The notes: generated from the sequence alone by a model not told the origin. 13,074 nucleotides of DNA from Deltaproteobacteria bacterium (GCA_005879205.1 VBLD01000001.1:1-13074); one strand, 5' to 3'; shown: positions 6,530 to 13,074, numbered from the stretch's first letter. Program-made: numbers and translations.

Positions 6530-7912
6530 TCAGTGGATGTGGAACTCGGGCAGCTCGAGCATGAGCGCGATGGCGCCGCGCACCTTCTTCTCGACGACCA
6601 TCGTGTCGGTGAAGTTGGTGGCGCCCCCGAAGTAGTCGATCAGTCCCTGCCGGACGCCGGCCGGGACGCGGGACGCGATGCCGAGGTGTCCGAGCAGGGA
6701 GTCGACGACGGCCGCCGCGCTCGTCCCCGATGGGTCGAAGAGCCGGGTGGGCTTCAGGAGGAGCGGCCGGTCGCGGCCGGCGGCCAGCGCCTGCGCGAAC
6801 TTCAGGCGTGCGAGATACTGGCCGCTCGACAGCCATGCGAAGCCGTTGTTCCAACCGGCGACGTTCGGCGGGTCGAAGAGGGTCATTCCCATGCTCGCCA
6901 GGTAGTCGGCCAGCGTCTCGCCGTTGGTCTTCGCCTCGAGGGCGCGCATCGCGTGGAACGTGTACTCGCACGGGTTCTTCACCGAGCTCGTCTTGGCGGC
7001 CGGGCTGTAGAACTCGTCGTGCAGGAACATCGCCCGCAGCAGGTCGCTCACCACGAAGCCGTTGGCGATGAAGCCGGCGGTGAGCTCGTCGAGGAGCGCC
7101 TTCGCGGGCGCCGGATACGCGAAGTACTCCCAGAGCTTGTTGGCGAGGAAGCGCGGCAGCGTGAGGGCGCCGTCCGAGTCGCGGTGCGTGAAGAAGATGT
7201 CGACGATGTTCTGCGCCGGTGGCAGGAGGTTCCCCGCGCCGTCCTCGACGCCGAGGTTGCCGCTCGCCTGGAAGCTCTTGCCGGCGAACAGGGTCTTCGT
7301 GCCGCCGTCGAAGCGCGAGGGGACGAAGACGCCGGTGTCGTGGTCGTCGACGACGAAGCCGGTGAGCGCGCGCGCGAGCTGTGTGACGTCGGTCTGCGTG
7401 TAGTTGTCGGCGCCGTTCAGGTCGATCACGCCGAGGGTGAACAGCTCCATCAGCTCGCGCGCGTAGTTCTCGTTCGGCTTCCCCGAGCGGTTGCGCCGCC
7501 CGTCGAGGAACTCGAGCATCGCGGGGTCCTTGGTCACCTGGTAGACGAGCGTCTTGAAGGACCCGAGACCGTAGAGGCGGAACGTCTTGTTCTGGATCGA
7601 CATCCAGAGGTTGTTCTGGACCGCGCTCGCACCGCTGGCGAAGTGGTCGTGCCAGAAGAGGCACATCTTCTCCTGGAGCCGGCGCGAGCTCGCCTTCACC
7701 ATCCGCTTGGCCCACCAGGTCTGGATCTTCTCGAGGCCGTCGGGGTCGTCGACCCGCACCGCCGCGCGCGCACCCGTCGGGCCGACCGTGATCAGCCGCT
7801 CGACCGCGCGCTGCTGGCCCATGCGGGCGTAGCGGGCGTTGTCGCGGACGCTGCCGCCGAAGCCGGCGCGGGCCATCAGATGGGCCGCGTTCTCCTCGTC
7901 CCAGACGACCAT
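6530..7912 (-). CDS. DUF1800 family protein
   Basis: 460 residues. Family features in order: HLMARAGFGG near residue 11, a basic region followed by MCLFWHDHFAS near 83-93, NENYARELMELFTLGV near 146-161, TQLARALTGF near 172, and PPNVAGWNNGFAWLSSGQYLARL near 342-364. These match Pfam DUF1800, a mostly helical family of unknown activity usually encoded just before DUF1501. No signal peptide is evident: the N-terminus starts directly in the conserved domain, unlike its Tat-exported partner. ATG 7912 follows GGCGGAGGA with a five-nt spacer, a strong ribosome binding site. It is first in the operon DUF1800, DUF1501, co-polymerase. Confidence 0.92.
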   Translation of the reverse strand: MVVWDEENAAHLMARAGFGGSVRDNARYARMGQQRAVERLITVGPTGARAAVRVDDPDGLEKIQTWWAKRMVKASSRRLQEKMCLFWHDHFASGASAVQNNLWMSIQNKTFRLYGLGSFKTLVYQVTKDPAMLEFLDGRRNRSGKPNENYARELMELFTLGVIDLNGADNYTQTDVTQLARALTGFVVDDHDTGVFVPSRFDGGTKTLFAGKSFQASGNLGVEDGAGNLLPPAQNIVDIFFTHRDSDGALTLPRFLANKLWEYFAYPAPAKALLDELTAGFIANGFVVSDLLRAMFLHDEFYSPAAKTSSVKNPCEYTFHAMRALEAKTNGETLADYLASMGMTLFDPPNVAGWNNGFAWLSSGQYLARLKFAQALAAGRDRPLLLKPTRLFDPSGTSAAAVVDSLLGHLGIASRVPAGVRQGLIDYFGGATNFTDTMVVEKKVRGAIALMLELPEFHIH

Positions 7913-7917
7913 GGGGA

Positions 7918-7926
7918 TCCTCCGCC
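7918..7926 (-). promoter_or_regulatory. Strong ribosome binding site for DUF1800
   Basis: GGCGGAGGA on the minus strand, five nt before ATG 7912, decides the start of the first operon gene. Confidence 0.8.
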
Positions 7927-7931
7927 GCGCC

Positions 7932-7960
7932 CGTGTAGCACACGATCACGATGCACGGAA
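7932..7960 (-). promoter_or_regulatory. Possible promoter of the DUF1800-DUF1501-co-polymerase operon
   Basis: On the minus strand TTCCGT (7960-7955), a 17-nt spacer and TACACG (7937-7932) lie in the 74-bp gap after the GMC gene stop at 7987. The match is weak (about 3/6 per box), and read-through from the upstream GMC pair cannot be excluded. Confidence 0.3.
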
Positions 7961-7986
7961 CGTGGAAAAAGTGGGTTGGCGGTCGC

Positions 7987-9498
7987 TCAGAGCTCGGCCG
8001 CGAGGTGCTCCGCCAGCCGCGTCGCGAGCGCCATGATGGTGATCTGCGGATTCACCTTGCACGAGGAGGGGAAGAGGCTCGCATCGGCGACCCAGAGGCG
8101 CGGCGTGCCGTGCACGCGGCCGGCCGAGTCCGTGACCGCCGCGCGCGGATCCTCCCCCATGTGGGCGGTGCCCTGCGGGTGGAAGGCCATCATCTCGAAG
8201 TCGGCGGCGGGGAGGATTGCCTGCTGGAGCGCCCGCGCTTCATCGCCGTTCTGCAGAACGGGCTGAGAATGGATTCCCGAGTAGACCTCGCGTGCCCCGG
8301 CGGCGAAGAAGATCTCGGCGGTGAGGCCGATGGCGCGCGCGAGCTTCCGGGCGTCGGCCGGACCCAGCTGGTAGGTGACGCGCGGCCAGCGCCCGCGCCC
8401 GGCGCGCACGCGGCCCGCCGTCTCGTCCGAGATGAGCGCGCCGAAGGAGCCGAGCCGGGCGTAGCGCGCCATGCGCGCCTTGTGCGCCGCCCCGACGCCG
8501 GGCAGCACCGGCGCCTCGAGCGCGGGGAGGACGAACTGACCCTGGATGAAGATGCCTTCGCGCGTGAAGTGGTGCACGTTGTAGGCCTGCGGCACCTCTT
8601 CCCAGCCCCGCACCTCGTCGTCGAAGAGGGCGCCGACGCGGGTGGCGGGATGGATGTGGAGGTTCTGGCCGCGCCGGCCCGACGGGTCGGGCACGGCGCT
8701 CCGCTCGAGCAGCGGGGGCGTGAGCAGCGCGCCGCAGGCCACCACCACGTGCCGCGCCAGCGCGCGGAGCTCGCGTCCCGTCTCTCGCTCCGACGCGTCG
8801 GCGAAGCGCCCGATGACGCCGATCGCCTGCCCGCCCGAGAGCAGGATGCGATCGACGCGGCAGCGCGTGTAGAGCCGCGCGCCCGCCGCCTGGGCGCGCG
8901 GCACGTACGAGACGTGCACCGCCTGCTTGGCGTCCTGCGGGCAGCCGATCGCGCACACCCCGGTGCCGAGGCAGCCGCGCTCGTTGCGCGGGATGCGAGC
9001 GCCGTCGTAGCCGAGGGCGGCGGCGCCGCGCTCGAACAGCCGGCTGTTCCGGCCGTACGTCTCGTCGGGCACCGGCCGGACGCCGAGCTCCGCCTCGACG
9101 CGCTCGAAGTACTGACGGAGGTCGGGCTCGCGCGCGCCCGCGACGCCGTGACGCTCGGCCCACTCGTCGAGCACGTAGTCGGGTGCGCGGTAGCAGGTGC
9201 CCGAGTTGATCGTCGTGGTGCCGCCGACGCAGCGGCCGAGCGGGATCGGGATGGGCGGGCGCCCGAGCGCGCCGGTCAAGCCGCGGTTACGATAGAGGAG
9301 GTCGATCATCTCCCGCGGGTTCGCGGTGAAGTCCCTGCCGGTGAAGAACCCGCCCTCCTCGAGGAGGATGACGTCCTTGCCGCGCGCCGCGAGCTCGCGG
9401 GCTACGACCGCGCCGCCCGCTCCCGAGCCGACGACCACGACGTCGGCTTTCTCGTGGATGTCCTCGGCCACCGTGGCGCCGTCGACGAACGGCGTCAT
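7987..9498 (-). CDS. GMC family FAD-dependent oxidoreductase
   Basis: 503 residues. The N-terminal FAD Rossmann motif is DVVVVGSGAGGAVVAREL (GSGAGG at 24-29) with LLEEGG at 45-50. The second FAD motif is GRCVGGTTTINSGT at 88-101. A cysteine cluster CLGTGVCAIGC (Cys176, 182, 186) is typical of a GMC branch related to cholesterol oxidase-like and gluconate/fructose dehydrogenase large subunits. The C-terminus has HPQGTAHMG (440-448), VADASLFP and NPQITIMALATR (483 onward), with the catalytic His/Asn region of the family. There is no signal peptide, so it should act in the cytoplasm. The family oxidises an alcohol, sugar or sterol hydroxyl; the substrate here is unknown. ATG 9498 overlaps the upstream TGA as ATGA, predicting translational coupling. 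The frame stays open upstream to 10380, but that part is a shadow of the neighbouring gene. Confidence 0.92.
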   Translation of the reverse strand: MTPFVDGATVAEDIHEKADVVVVGSGAGGAVVARELAARGKDVILLEEGGFFTGRDFTANPREMIDLLYRNRGLTGALGRPPIPIPLGRCVGGTTTINSGTCYRAPDYVLDEWAERHGVAGAREPDLRQYFERVEAELGVRPVPDETYGRNSRLFERGAAALGYDGARIPRNERGCLGTGVCAIGCPQDAKQAVHVSYVPRAQAAGARLYTRCRVDRILLSGGQAIGVIGRFADASERETGRELRALARHVVVACGALLTPPLLERSAVPDPSGRRGQNLHIHPATRVGALFDDEVRGWEEVPQAYNVHHFTREGIFIQGQFVLPALEAPVLPGVGAAHKARMARYARLGSFGALISDETAGRVRAGRGRWPRVTYQLGPADARKLARAIGLTAEIFFAAGAREVYSGIHSQPVLQNGDEARALQQAILPAADFEMMAFHPQGTAHMGEDPRAAVTDSAGRVHGTPRLWVADASLFPSSCKVNPQITIMALATRLAEHLAAEL

Positions 9499-10352
9499 GC
9501 GCCGAGCCGGGCGGCGTGCGCGGCGGCGTTCGGACCGGCGAGGAGCTTCCGGCGAAGGTACGAGTCGTCGTAGCCGATCCCCGGCCAGGTCTCCGGACGC
9601 TCGTAGAAATGGAGGAGGCCGAGGAGCTTCAGGCTGGCGACGAGCTGGCGGCGGAGGCCGAGGCGGGACGTCTCCCAGGCGGCGAGCGCGCGCTCGCGCG
9701 CGGCGAGATCGAGGCGCGAGAAGGGACGCGTCCGCTCGAACACGACGGTGCCGTACTCGAGGCTGCGGAGCAGGACCCGCAGGCCGGCCGGCCCCAGCGG
9801 GTGTAGCCGGGCGAAGTAGCGCACAAGCGCATCGTCGAGGGCGACGTCCGCCGCTCCGGTGGCGAAGGCCCCGCCGCGGGGGACGAGCGCCTCGAGGACC
9901 GCCTGGAGGAGCTGACGGTCGCGTGCGCCGCCCGTCCCGCTCGTCGCCCAGACGACGCCGTAGGCGCCGAGCACGACGAGCGCGAGCGTGCCATCGACGA
10001 GCGCGTTGGCGAGGTAGATGAAGGCGGGACTCGAGGCCACGAAGTAGCCGGCGCAGGTGAGCGACGAGGTGGCCTTCCCGGCGGCGAGGATCGGCATCAG
10101 GTCGGCGCGGCCGCGCGGGTCGCGGGCGATCGCCGCGGCGAGGAGCGTGACCAGCATCATGTAGGCGACCGCGAGCGAGAGCCAGAAGCGGAGCGCCGAG
10201 GCGGGTGCCGGCGGGAAGCCGACGGGCCGTCCCGCTGCGTTCAGGGTCGCGATCGTTGCGTCGGGGAAGCAGAAGAAGAGAAGCCCCGTCGTCGCGAAGG
10301 CGGCGGCGAGAGCGGTGAAGAGCAGGCGGAGGAATCGATCGACGGCGGGCAT
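9495..10352 (-). CDS. Four-TM protein with gluconate 2-dehydrogenase subunit 3-like C-terminal domain
   Basis: 285 residues. Residues 1-145 contain about four hydrophobic helices (near 8-30, 55-75, 90-112 and 115-138) with short loops, resembling small integral membrane families; I cannot name it more precisely. Residues about 148-275 (LLQAVLEALVPRGG, then YFARLHPLGPAGLRVLLRSLEYG and FYERPETWPGIGY) match gluconate 2-dehydrogenase subunit 3 and its relatives, which pair with GMC oxidoreductases. With four helices both ends should face the cytoplasm, placing the domain beside the signal-less GMC partner. It shares an ATGA overlap with that gene, so they are probably made in fixed ratio. The classical subunit 3 is Tat-exported and periplasmic; this version instead looks like a membrane tether on the cytoplasmic side. 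ATG 10352 has only a poor GAGG just before it. Confidence 0.8.
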   Translation of the reverse strand: MPAVDRFLRLLFTALAAAFATTGLLFFCFPDATIATLNAAGRPVGFPPAPASALRFWLSLAVAYMMLVTLLAAAIARDPRGRADLMPILAAGKATSSLTCAGYFVASSPAFIYLANALVDGTLALVVLGAYGVVWATSGTGGARDRQLLQAVLEALVPRGGAFATGAADVALDDALVRYFARLHPLGPAGLRVLLRSLEYGTVVFERTRPFSRLDLAARERALAAWETSRLGLRRQLVASLKLLGLLHFYERPETWPGIGYDDSYLRRKLLAGPNAAAHAARLGA

Positions 10353-10370
10353 GCCTCGAGGTGTCTCGGT

Positions 10371-10399
10371 GATACAGCACCGGGGCAGGCCGCGGTCAA
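10371..10399 (-). promoter_or_regulatory. Possible promoter of the membrane tether-GMC operon
   Basis: On the minus strand TTGACC (10399-10394), a 17-nt spacer and TGTATC (10376-10371) sit 18 nt before ATG 10352. The -35 box is near consensus and the -10 box is poor (3/6). Confidence 0.4.
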
Positions 10400-10476
10400 C
10401 AGAGGGCGGACCAAGCTCGTCCGGCGGCGCTCGCAGGCGATCCTCGACCGGCTGCTGCGAAACGGCGGCCGCCGGA

Positions 10477-10504
10477 CGGCGCCCGGCGTTCGACGCAGGC
10501 GCCG
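10477..10504. repeat. GC-rich imperfect hairpin between RAYT remnant and GMC operon
   Basis: CGGCGCC (10477-10483) pairs with GGCGCCG (10498-10504); inside, GCGT (10486-10489) pairs with ACGC (10493-10496) around a TCG loop. GTAG lies ten nt to the right (10514-10517). It could be a REP-like palindrome linked to the adjacent RAYT or a terminator for it, but there is no U-run. The 185 bp between 10353 and 10537 hold nothing else I can support apart from the promoter at 10371-10399. Confidence 0.35.
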
Positions 10505-10537
10505 CCGGGCTCGGTAGCCGCGCCGTCGGTCAGCGAT

Positions 10538-11199
10538 TCATCCGCCCTTCGGCCGCTCGTCTGCACCGATCAGACCGTGACGCTGCCACCCGATACGCGC
10601 GAGCCATGTACGCGCGACGGCGACGGGCCGCGGCCCGCTTCCCTCCGTCGCCCGCGGCGCGCGCCAGCCGGCGAACCAGGGAGCCGACGAGCAGGGATCG
10701 ATCTCGGTTCCCGTGTGCCCATGTTTGCGGAAGTTCAGCAGCACGTATGCGATCGCGTTGCGCACCTCGCGCGGCGTCGTGAGCGCCCGGGCATGATGTC
10801 ATCCCAGACCCTTCCGCGCCGACCCAAGGCGCGGTTCACCGCGCGGGCGAGGCGGATAGCGAGGCCCCGGACGCCACCCGAGAGCGCCCTCGCATGTTCC
10901 GCTTCGGCGATCAGGTGAACGTGGTTGTCCTGCACGGAGAACTCGAGGATACGGAACTCCCGGCGAGAGGCTGCGCCAAGGGCACGGCGCACGGCCGGGA
11001 AGACGCGGCCGGACCGGAGGCAGCGGACCGCCTCAACCGCACGGAAGGTCACGTGCACCGGATGCGTGGCGGCATGTTTGGGCCGAGCCCGGTGCGGCAC
11101 CCCGCGCCGGCGTCCGGGCGTGGGCTTCCGTCCGGCGCCGGGGCGCCGCCCACCCCAGGTGCGGGGCGCGGGTAAGACCAGTTGAACGAAGCGGGCCAT
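10538..11199 (-). pseudogene. RAYT (REP-associated tyrosine transposase), frameshifted
   Basis: ATG 11199 opens a frame with the RAYT N-terminus (TWGGRRPGAGRKP, residues 14-26), THPVHVTFR near 45-53 and the HUH motif DNHVHLIAE (His93, His95), followed by GRRGRVWDD near 126-134. From there the frame gives only an Arg-rich tail ending near 10735. The adjacent frame continues the family sequence: HHARALTTPREVRNAIAYVLLN, then a Pro/Trp-rich end (SSAPWFAGW, RTWLARIGWQRHGLI) and a stop at 10538. The break lies at 10790-10803, consistent with loss of one nt plus substitutions. In the family this spot reads roughly W-x-R-Y-H-A, and that Tyr attacks DNA; neither frame here has a Tyr there. The rest is well preserved, so inactivation seems recent, unless it is a sequencing error. 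Y1_Tnp-type RAYTs mobilise or maintain REP palindromes. Confidence 0.85.
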
Positions 11200-11206
11200 G
11201 AACTTG

Positions 11207-11240
11207 ATTAGGCTAATACCATTCTACATGACAGATGTCA
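11207..11240. repeat. Two short palindromes overlapping the RAYT promoter
   Basis: TGACA-GA-TGTCA (11229-11240) covers the -35 box, and ATTAG-G-CTAAT (11207-11217) covers the -10 box and its downstream edge. Both are perfect five-bp inverted repeats. They could be operators or transposase-binding sites. Confidence 0.45.
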
Positions 11241-11241
11241 A
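11213..11241 (-). promoter_or_regulatory. Strong sigma-70 promoter of the RAYT remnant
   Basis: On the minus strand a perfect TTGACA (11241-11236), a 17-nt spacer and TATTAG (11218-11213). The predicted start near 11206 leaves only about 6-7 nt before ATG 11199 and there is no Shine-Dalgarno site, again pointing to a near-leaderless mRNA. This is the best promoter in the window and sits in a locally AT-rich patch. Confidence 0.7.
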
Positions 11242-11411
11242 GGGCCGCGGGCCGCGGCCGTGCGCCCCTCGTTGGGCGCCTGGGGCTGGTCGGGGATCGA
11301 GAGCTTGGCGCGGCGCGACAAACGTAAACGTGATCGTGGTCGATGCGTCGGCCCGGTTCGGGACGCGTCGCGCCCCAGGGTTAAAAGCTAACGGCCCGAT
11401 GACGGTGCCCT

Positions 11412-11428
11412 GAACGTGGAGAACGTTC
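11412..11428. promoter_or_regulatory. Operator-like inverted repeat upstream of the peroxiredoxin
   Basis: GAACGT, five nt (GGAGA), then ACGTTC: a perfect six-bp dyad with half-site centres 11 bp apart, about one helical turn, as expected for a dimeric regulator. It lies 138 bp before ATG 11567. No specific regulator can be named. Confidence 0.35.
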
Positions 11429-11527
11429 GCCCGGCACGGCGCAGTACGACAACCTCGACTCGACGCCGGCTCGGCGGGTCCCCGGACGCTCCCACTTGTC
11501 AGTCGATGCACGGTCGCGGCGCCCCGC

Positions 11528-11557
11528 TTGAACCGAACCTCGAGGATCCGCTACGAC
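11528..11557 (+). promoter_or_regulatory. Weak candidate promoter of the peroxiredoxin gene
   Basis: TTGAAC (11528-11533), an 18-nt spacer and TACGAC (11552-11557) end nine nt before ATG 11567. The boxes match only 4/6 and 3/6. If used, the mRNA would start almost at the ATG. Confidence 0.25.
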
Positions 11558-11566
11558 GCCTCGCCG

Positions 11567-12040
11567 ATGGCCACGATCCAGGAAGGCAAGGCAGCCCCCG
11601 CGTTCACGCTCGCCGACGCCGACGGGAAGAAGGTCTCGCTCGCCGACTTCGCCGGCAGGGACGTCGTCGTCTACTTCTACCCGAAGGACGACACGCCGGG
11701 CTGCACCAAGGAGGCGTGCGGCTTCCGCGACGCCTGGGCGGACCTGCAGAAGGCAGGCGTGGTCGTGCTCGGCGTGTCGGCCGACGGCGGCGCGTCGCAC
11801 CAGAAGTTCGCGGCCAAGTACAAACTTCCGTTCCCGCTGCTCTCCGACCCCGATCGCAAGGTCATGACCCGCTACGGTGCCTACGGCGAGAAGATGCTGT
11901 ACGGCAAGAAGACCGTGGGCACGATCCGCTCGACGGTCTGGATCGGTCCCGACGGCAAGGTCCGCAGGCACTGGGCGAAGGTGGCCAACGCCGAGGCGCA
12001 CCCGTCGCAGGTGCTGGCCGCGCTGACCGGCGCGCGCTGA
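11567..12040 (+). CDS. bcp: Thiol peroxidase of the PrxQ/Bcp family
   Basis: 157 residues from ATG 11567, the usual PrxQ length. An in-frame TTG at 11528 would add 13 residues outside the family's normal start, so it is rejected. The core FYPKDDTPGCTKEAC (37-51) holds the peroxidatic Cys46 and, five residues later, the resolving Cys51, the spacing of the alpha-helical PrxQ type that forms an intramolecular disulfide. Arg121 in TIRSTVWIGPDG is the conserved active-site arginine. The enzyme reduces hydrogen peroxide and organic hydroperoxides in the cytoplasm and is recycled by thioredoxin. It stands alone: the ABC permease gene converges on it with a six-bp gap. No good Shine-Dalgarno site precedes the ATG. 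Sequence and length are normal throughout. Confidence 0.95.
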   Translation: MATIQEGKAAPAFTLADADGKKVSLADFAGRDVVVYFYPKDDTPGCTKEACGFRDAWADLQKAGVVVLGVSADGGASHQKFAAKYKLPFPLLSDPDRKVMTRYGAYGEKMLYGKKTVGTIRSTVWIGPDGKVRRHWAKVANAEAHPSQVLAALTGAR

Positions 12041-12046
12041 TCGGCG

Positions 12047-13074
12047 CTACCCGAGCCGCGGCTTCATCCGCCACCGGACACCGGCGAGGATCACCGCGAA
12101 CAGCGCTGCCAGGGCCAGCATCGGCACCAGCACCTCGGCCAGGCCCGCGCCGCGCTCGATGATCCGCCGCGCCGCGATCTGATACCAGCGCAGCGGGAAC
12201 ACCGCGCCGATCTCGCGCACGCCGTGCGGCATGAACTGGTAGGGGTACATGACCCCCGAGAGGACGAACGACGGCATGATGAAGAAGACCGAGATGAAGA
12301 CGGCCTGCGCCGACGTGCGCGCCAGCGCCGACACGAACACGCCGACGCCGAGCGAGGCGAGCACGAAGGGCAGGGTGACGACCAGGAGTGCCAGCCAGCT
12401 GCCCTCGGGCCAGACGCCGAAGACGGCGCCGGCGGCGATCGTGGCCATCAGCATGAGGGCGTAGGCCACGGCGACGTACGGGATCAGCTTGCCGAGCACG
12501 ATCTCGATCGCGGTCGTCGGCAGCGCGAGCATCTGCTCGTACGTGCCGCTCTCCCGCTCGCCGACGAGGCCGAGGCTCATCGCGGAGAGGCAGAGGTTGG
12601 TGAGCAGCATGCCGCCGAGGGCGGCGAGGAAGAAGTTCCGATCCTCGAGCGTCGGGTTGAACCAGAACCGCTGCCGGGTGTCGATCGGGCCCGGCTCGCG
12701 GGCAGGCGCGTCCCGGTCGGCGGGGGCCGTGGGGACGGGGGTCGGCTCGAAGGCGTTCGCGACCTGACCGATGTAGACGCTGATCCGCGCCGCGGAGAGC
12801 GGGTCGCTGCCGTCGAGCAGGAGCTGCACGGCGGGCCGGGCGCGCTCGACGTCGCGACGGAAGGTCTTCGGGATGACGAGCAGGACGAGCGCCTTCTCCT
12901 CCCGCAGGAGCGTCCGGCCCTCAGCGTACCCCCCGACGGGACGCGGCGGCCGGAAGTAGCCCGTCGCCATCAGGTCCTGCACGAAGCGGCGCGAGACCGG
13001 CGTCCGGCTCCAGTCGAGCACCGCCCAGGGCACGTTGGCGGGCTTGTTCGAGAGCGCGTAGCCGAAGAGCAGGA
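12047..13074 (-). CDS. ABC-2 type transporter permease (partial, N-terminus beyond window)
   Basis: The frame is open from the right edge to TAG at 12047 (341 residues). The first visible residues (LLFGYALSNKPANVPWAVLD) are already family sequence, so GTG 13033 is internal and the true start lies outside. Order: the end of TM1; a large extracytoplasmic segment with AVLDWSRTPVSRRF and an Asp/Pro-rich part; then about five TM helices. ERESGTYEQ (12559-12533) is the coupling-helix-like signature of YhhJ/YbhS-type ABC-2 permeases, followed by GKLIPY. FVLSGVMYPYQFMP and FPLRWYQ are conserved later. Such permeases export drugs, bile-like compounds or lipids, working with an ATPase and often a membrane-fusion protein, probably encoded upstream beyond 13074. 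The substrate is unknown. Confidence 0.92.
   Translation of the reverse strand, partial: LLFGYALSNKPANVPWAVLDWSRTPVSRRFVQDLMATGYFRPPRPVGGYAEGRTLLREEKALVLLVIPKTFRRDVERARPAVQLLLDGSDPLSAARISVYIGQVANAFEPTPVPTAPADRDAPAREPGPIDTRQRFWFNPTLEDRNFFLAALGGMLLTNLCLSAMSLGLVGERESGTYEQMLALPTTAIEIVLGKLIPYVAVAYALMLMATIAAGAVFGVWPEGSWLALLVVTLPFVLASLGVGVFVSALARTSAQAVFISVFFIMPSFVLSGVMYPYQFMPHGVREIGAVFPLRWYQIAARRIIERGAGLAEVLVPMLALAALFAVILAGVRWRMKPRLG

Larger units (their letters stand above)
11242..11566. other. 325-bp stretch without a supportable gene upstream of the peroxiredoxin
   Basis: Open frames on both strands here have low-complexity, unrecognisable products, and I do not call them genes. Visible structures are a GC hairpin next to the RAYT -35 box (GGCCGC 11243-11248 with GCGGCC 11254-11259), a doubled AAACGT at 11320-11331, GTTA/TAAC around 11380-11392, and the perfect inverted repeat GAACGT-N5-ACGTTC at 11412-11428. 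It may be the upstream regulatory region of the peroxiredoxin. Confidence 0.5.

Noticed and set aside
2784..7949. A 1721-codon minus-strand open frame
   Set aside because: It crosses the co-polymerase, DUF1501 and DUF1800 genes in another frame, and its product is Arg/Pro/Gly-rich low complexity: a GC-bias shadow.
5237..8266. A 1009-codon plus-strand open frame
   Set aside because: Antisense to DUF1501 and DUF1800, with a composition typical of a shadow frame and no recognisable domain.
9499..10380. N-terminal extension of the GMC gene
   Set aside because: The frame is open upstream, but its product is low-complexity and overlaps the real membrane-tether gene. The ATGA overlap at 9495-9498 gives the proper start.
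10315..10782. Plus-strand open frame across the RAYT 3' end
   Set aside because: Antisense to the RAYT C-terminal sequence, which matches the family well; the product is low-complexity and Arg-rich.
11198..11511. Small open frames on both strands between RAYT and peroxiredoxin
   Set aside because: They lack ribosome binding sites and recognisable features, and one overlaps the RAYT promoter.

Overview
The window is very GC-rich (roughly 70% by eye), with G/C-biased third positions that leave long shadow reading frames open on both strands. Three traits suggest an uncultured, Gram-negative soil or sediment bacterium of the former Deltaproteobacteria, such as Binatota or Myxococcota: secreted proteins with Cys-rich DDGNACT repeats, a DUF1800/DUF1501 pair, and a GMC oxidoreductase next to a gluconate-dehydrogenase-subunit-3-like protein. 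The lineage is inferred, since no rRNA or other marker gene is present.

Layout. (1) Positions 1-1192, minus: the N-terminal 397 residues of a secreted protein built from 55-residue, eight-cysteine repeats (165-bp tandem repeat); it runs off the left edge. (2) 1326-2546, plus, divergent: a membrane-anchored protein with two Ig/PKD-like domains and a C-terminal NTF2-like domain. (3) 2603-2944, plus: a small exported protein whose mature N-terminus resembles the start of glycoside hydrolase family 8 but which has no catalytic domain. (4) 7912-2960, minus: a tight three-gene operon of DUF1800, DUF1501 (Tat signal) and a Wzc/GumC-type polysaccharide co-polymerase with a fused tyrosine-kinase-like ATPase that lacks one conserved Walker A' aspartate. 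(5) 10352-7987, minus: a translationally coupled pair, a four-TM protein with a gluconate-dehydrogenase-subunit-3-like C-terminus and a GMC oxidoreductase. (6) 11199-10538, minus: a RAYT (REP-associated HUH transposase) with an intact promoter and HUH motif, broken by a frameshift at its expected catalytic tyrosine. (7) 11567-12040, plus: a PrxQ/Bcp peroxiredoxin. (8) 13074-12047, minus: an ABC-2 efflux permease cut by the right edge.

How the genes fit together. The envelope is the common theme: secreted repeat protein, anchored Ig-like protein, polysaccharide co-polymerase, Tat-exported DUF1501 and ABC efflux permease. No glycosyltransferase or Wza-type exporter accompanies the co-polymerase, so its polymer cannot be named. 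The GMC pair looks like a membrane-tethered cytoplasmic dehydrogenase. Several single genes have no Shine-Dalgarno sequence and a plausible -10 box about 9-13 nt before the start, suggesting leaderless mRNAs, while DUF1800 and DUF1501 have strong GGAGG sites. No tRNA, rRNA, CRISPR array or complete insertion sequence was found.
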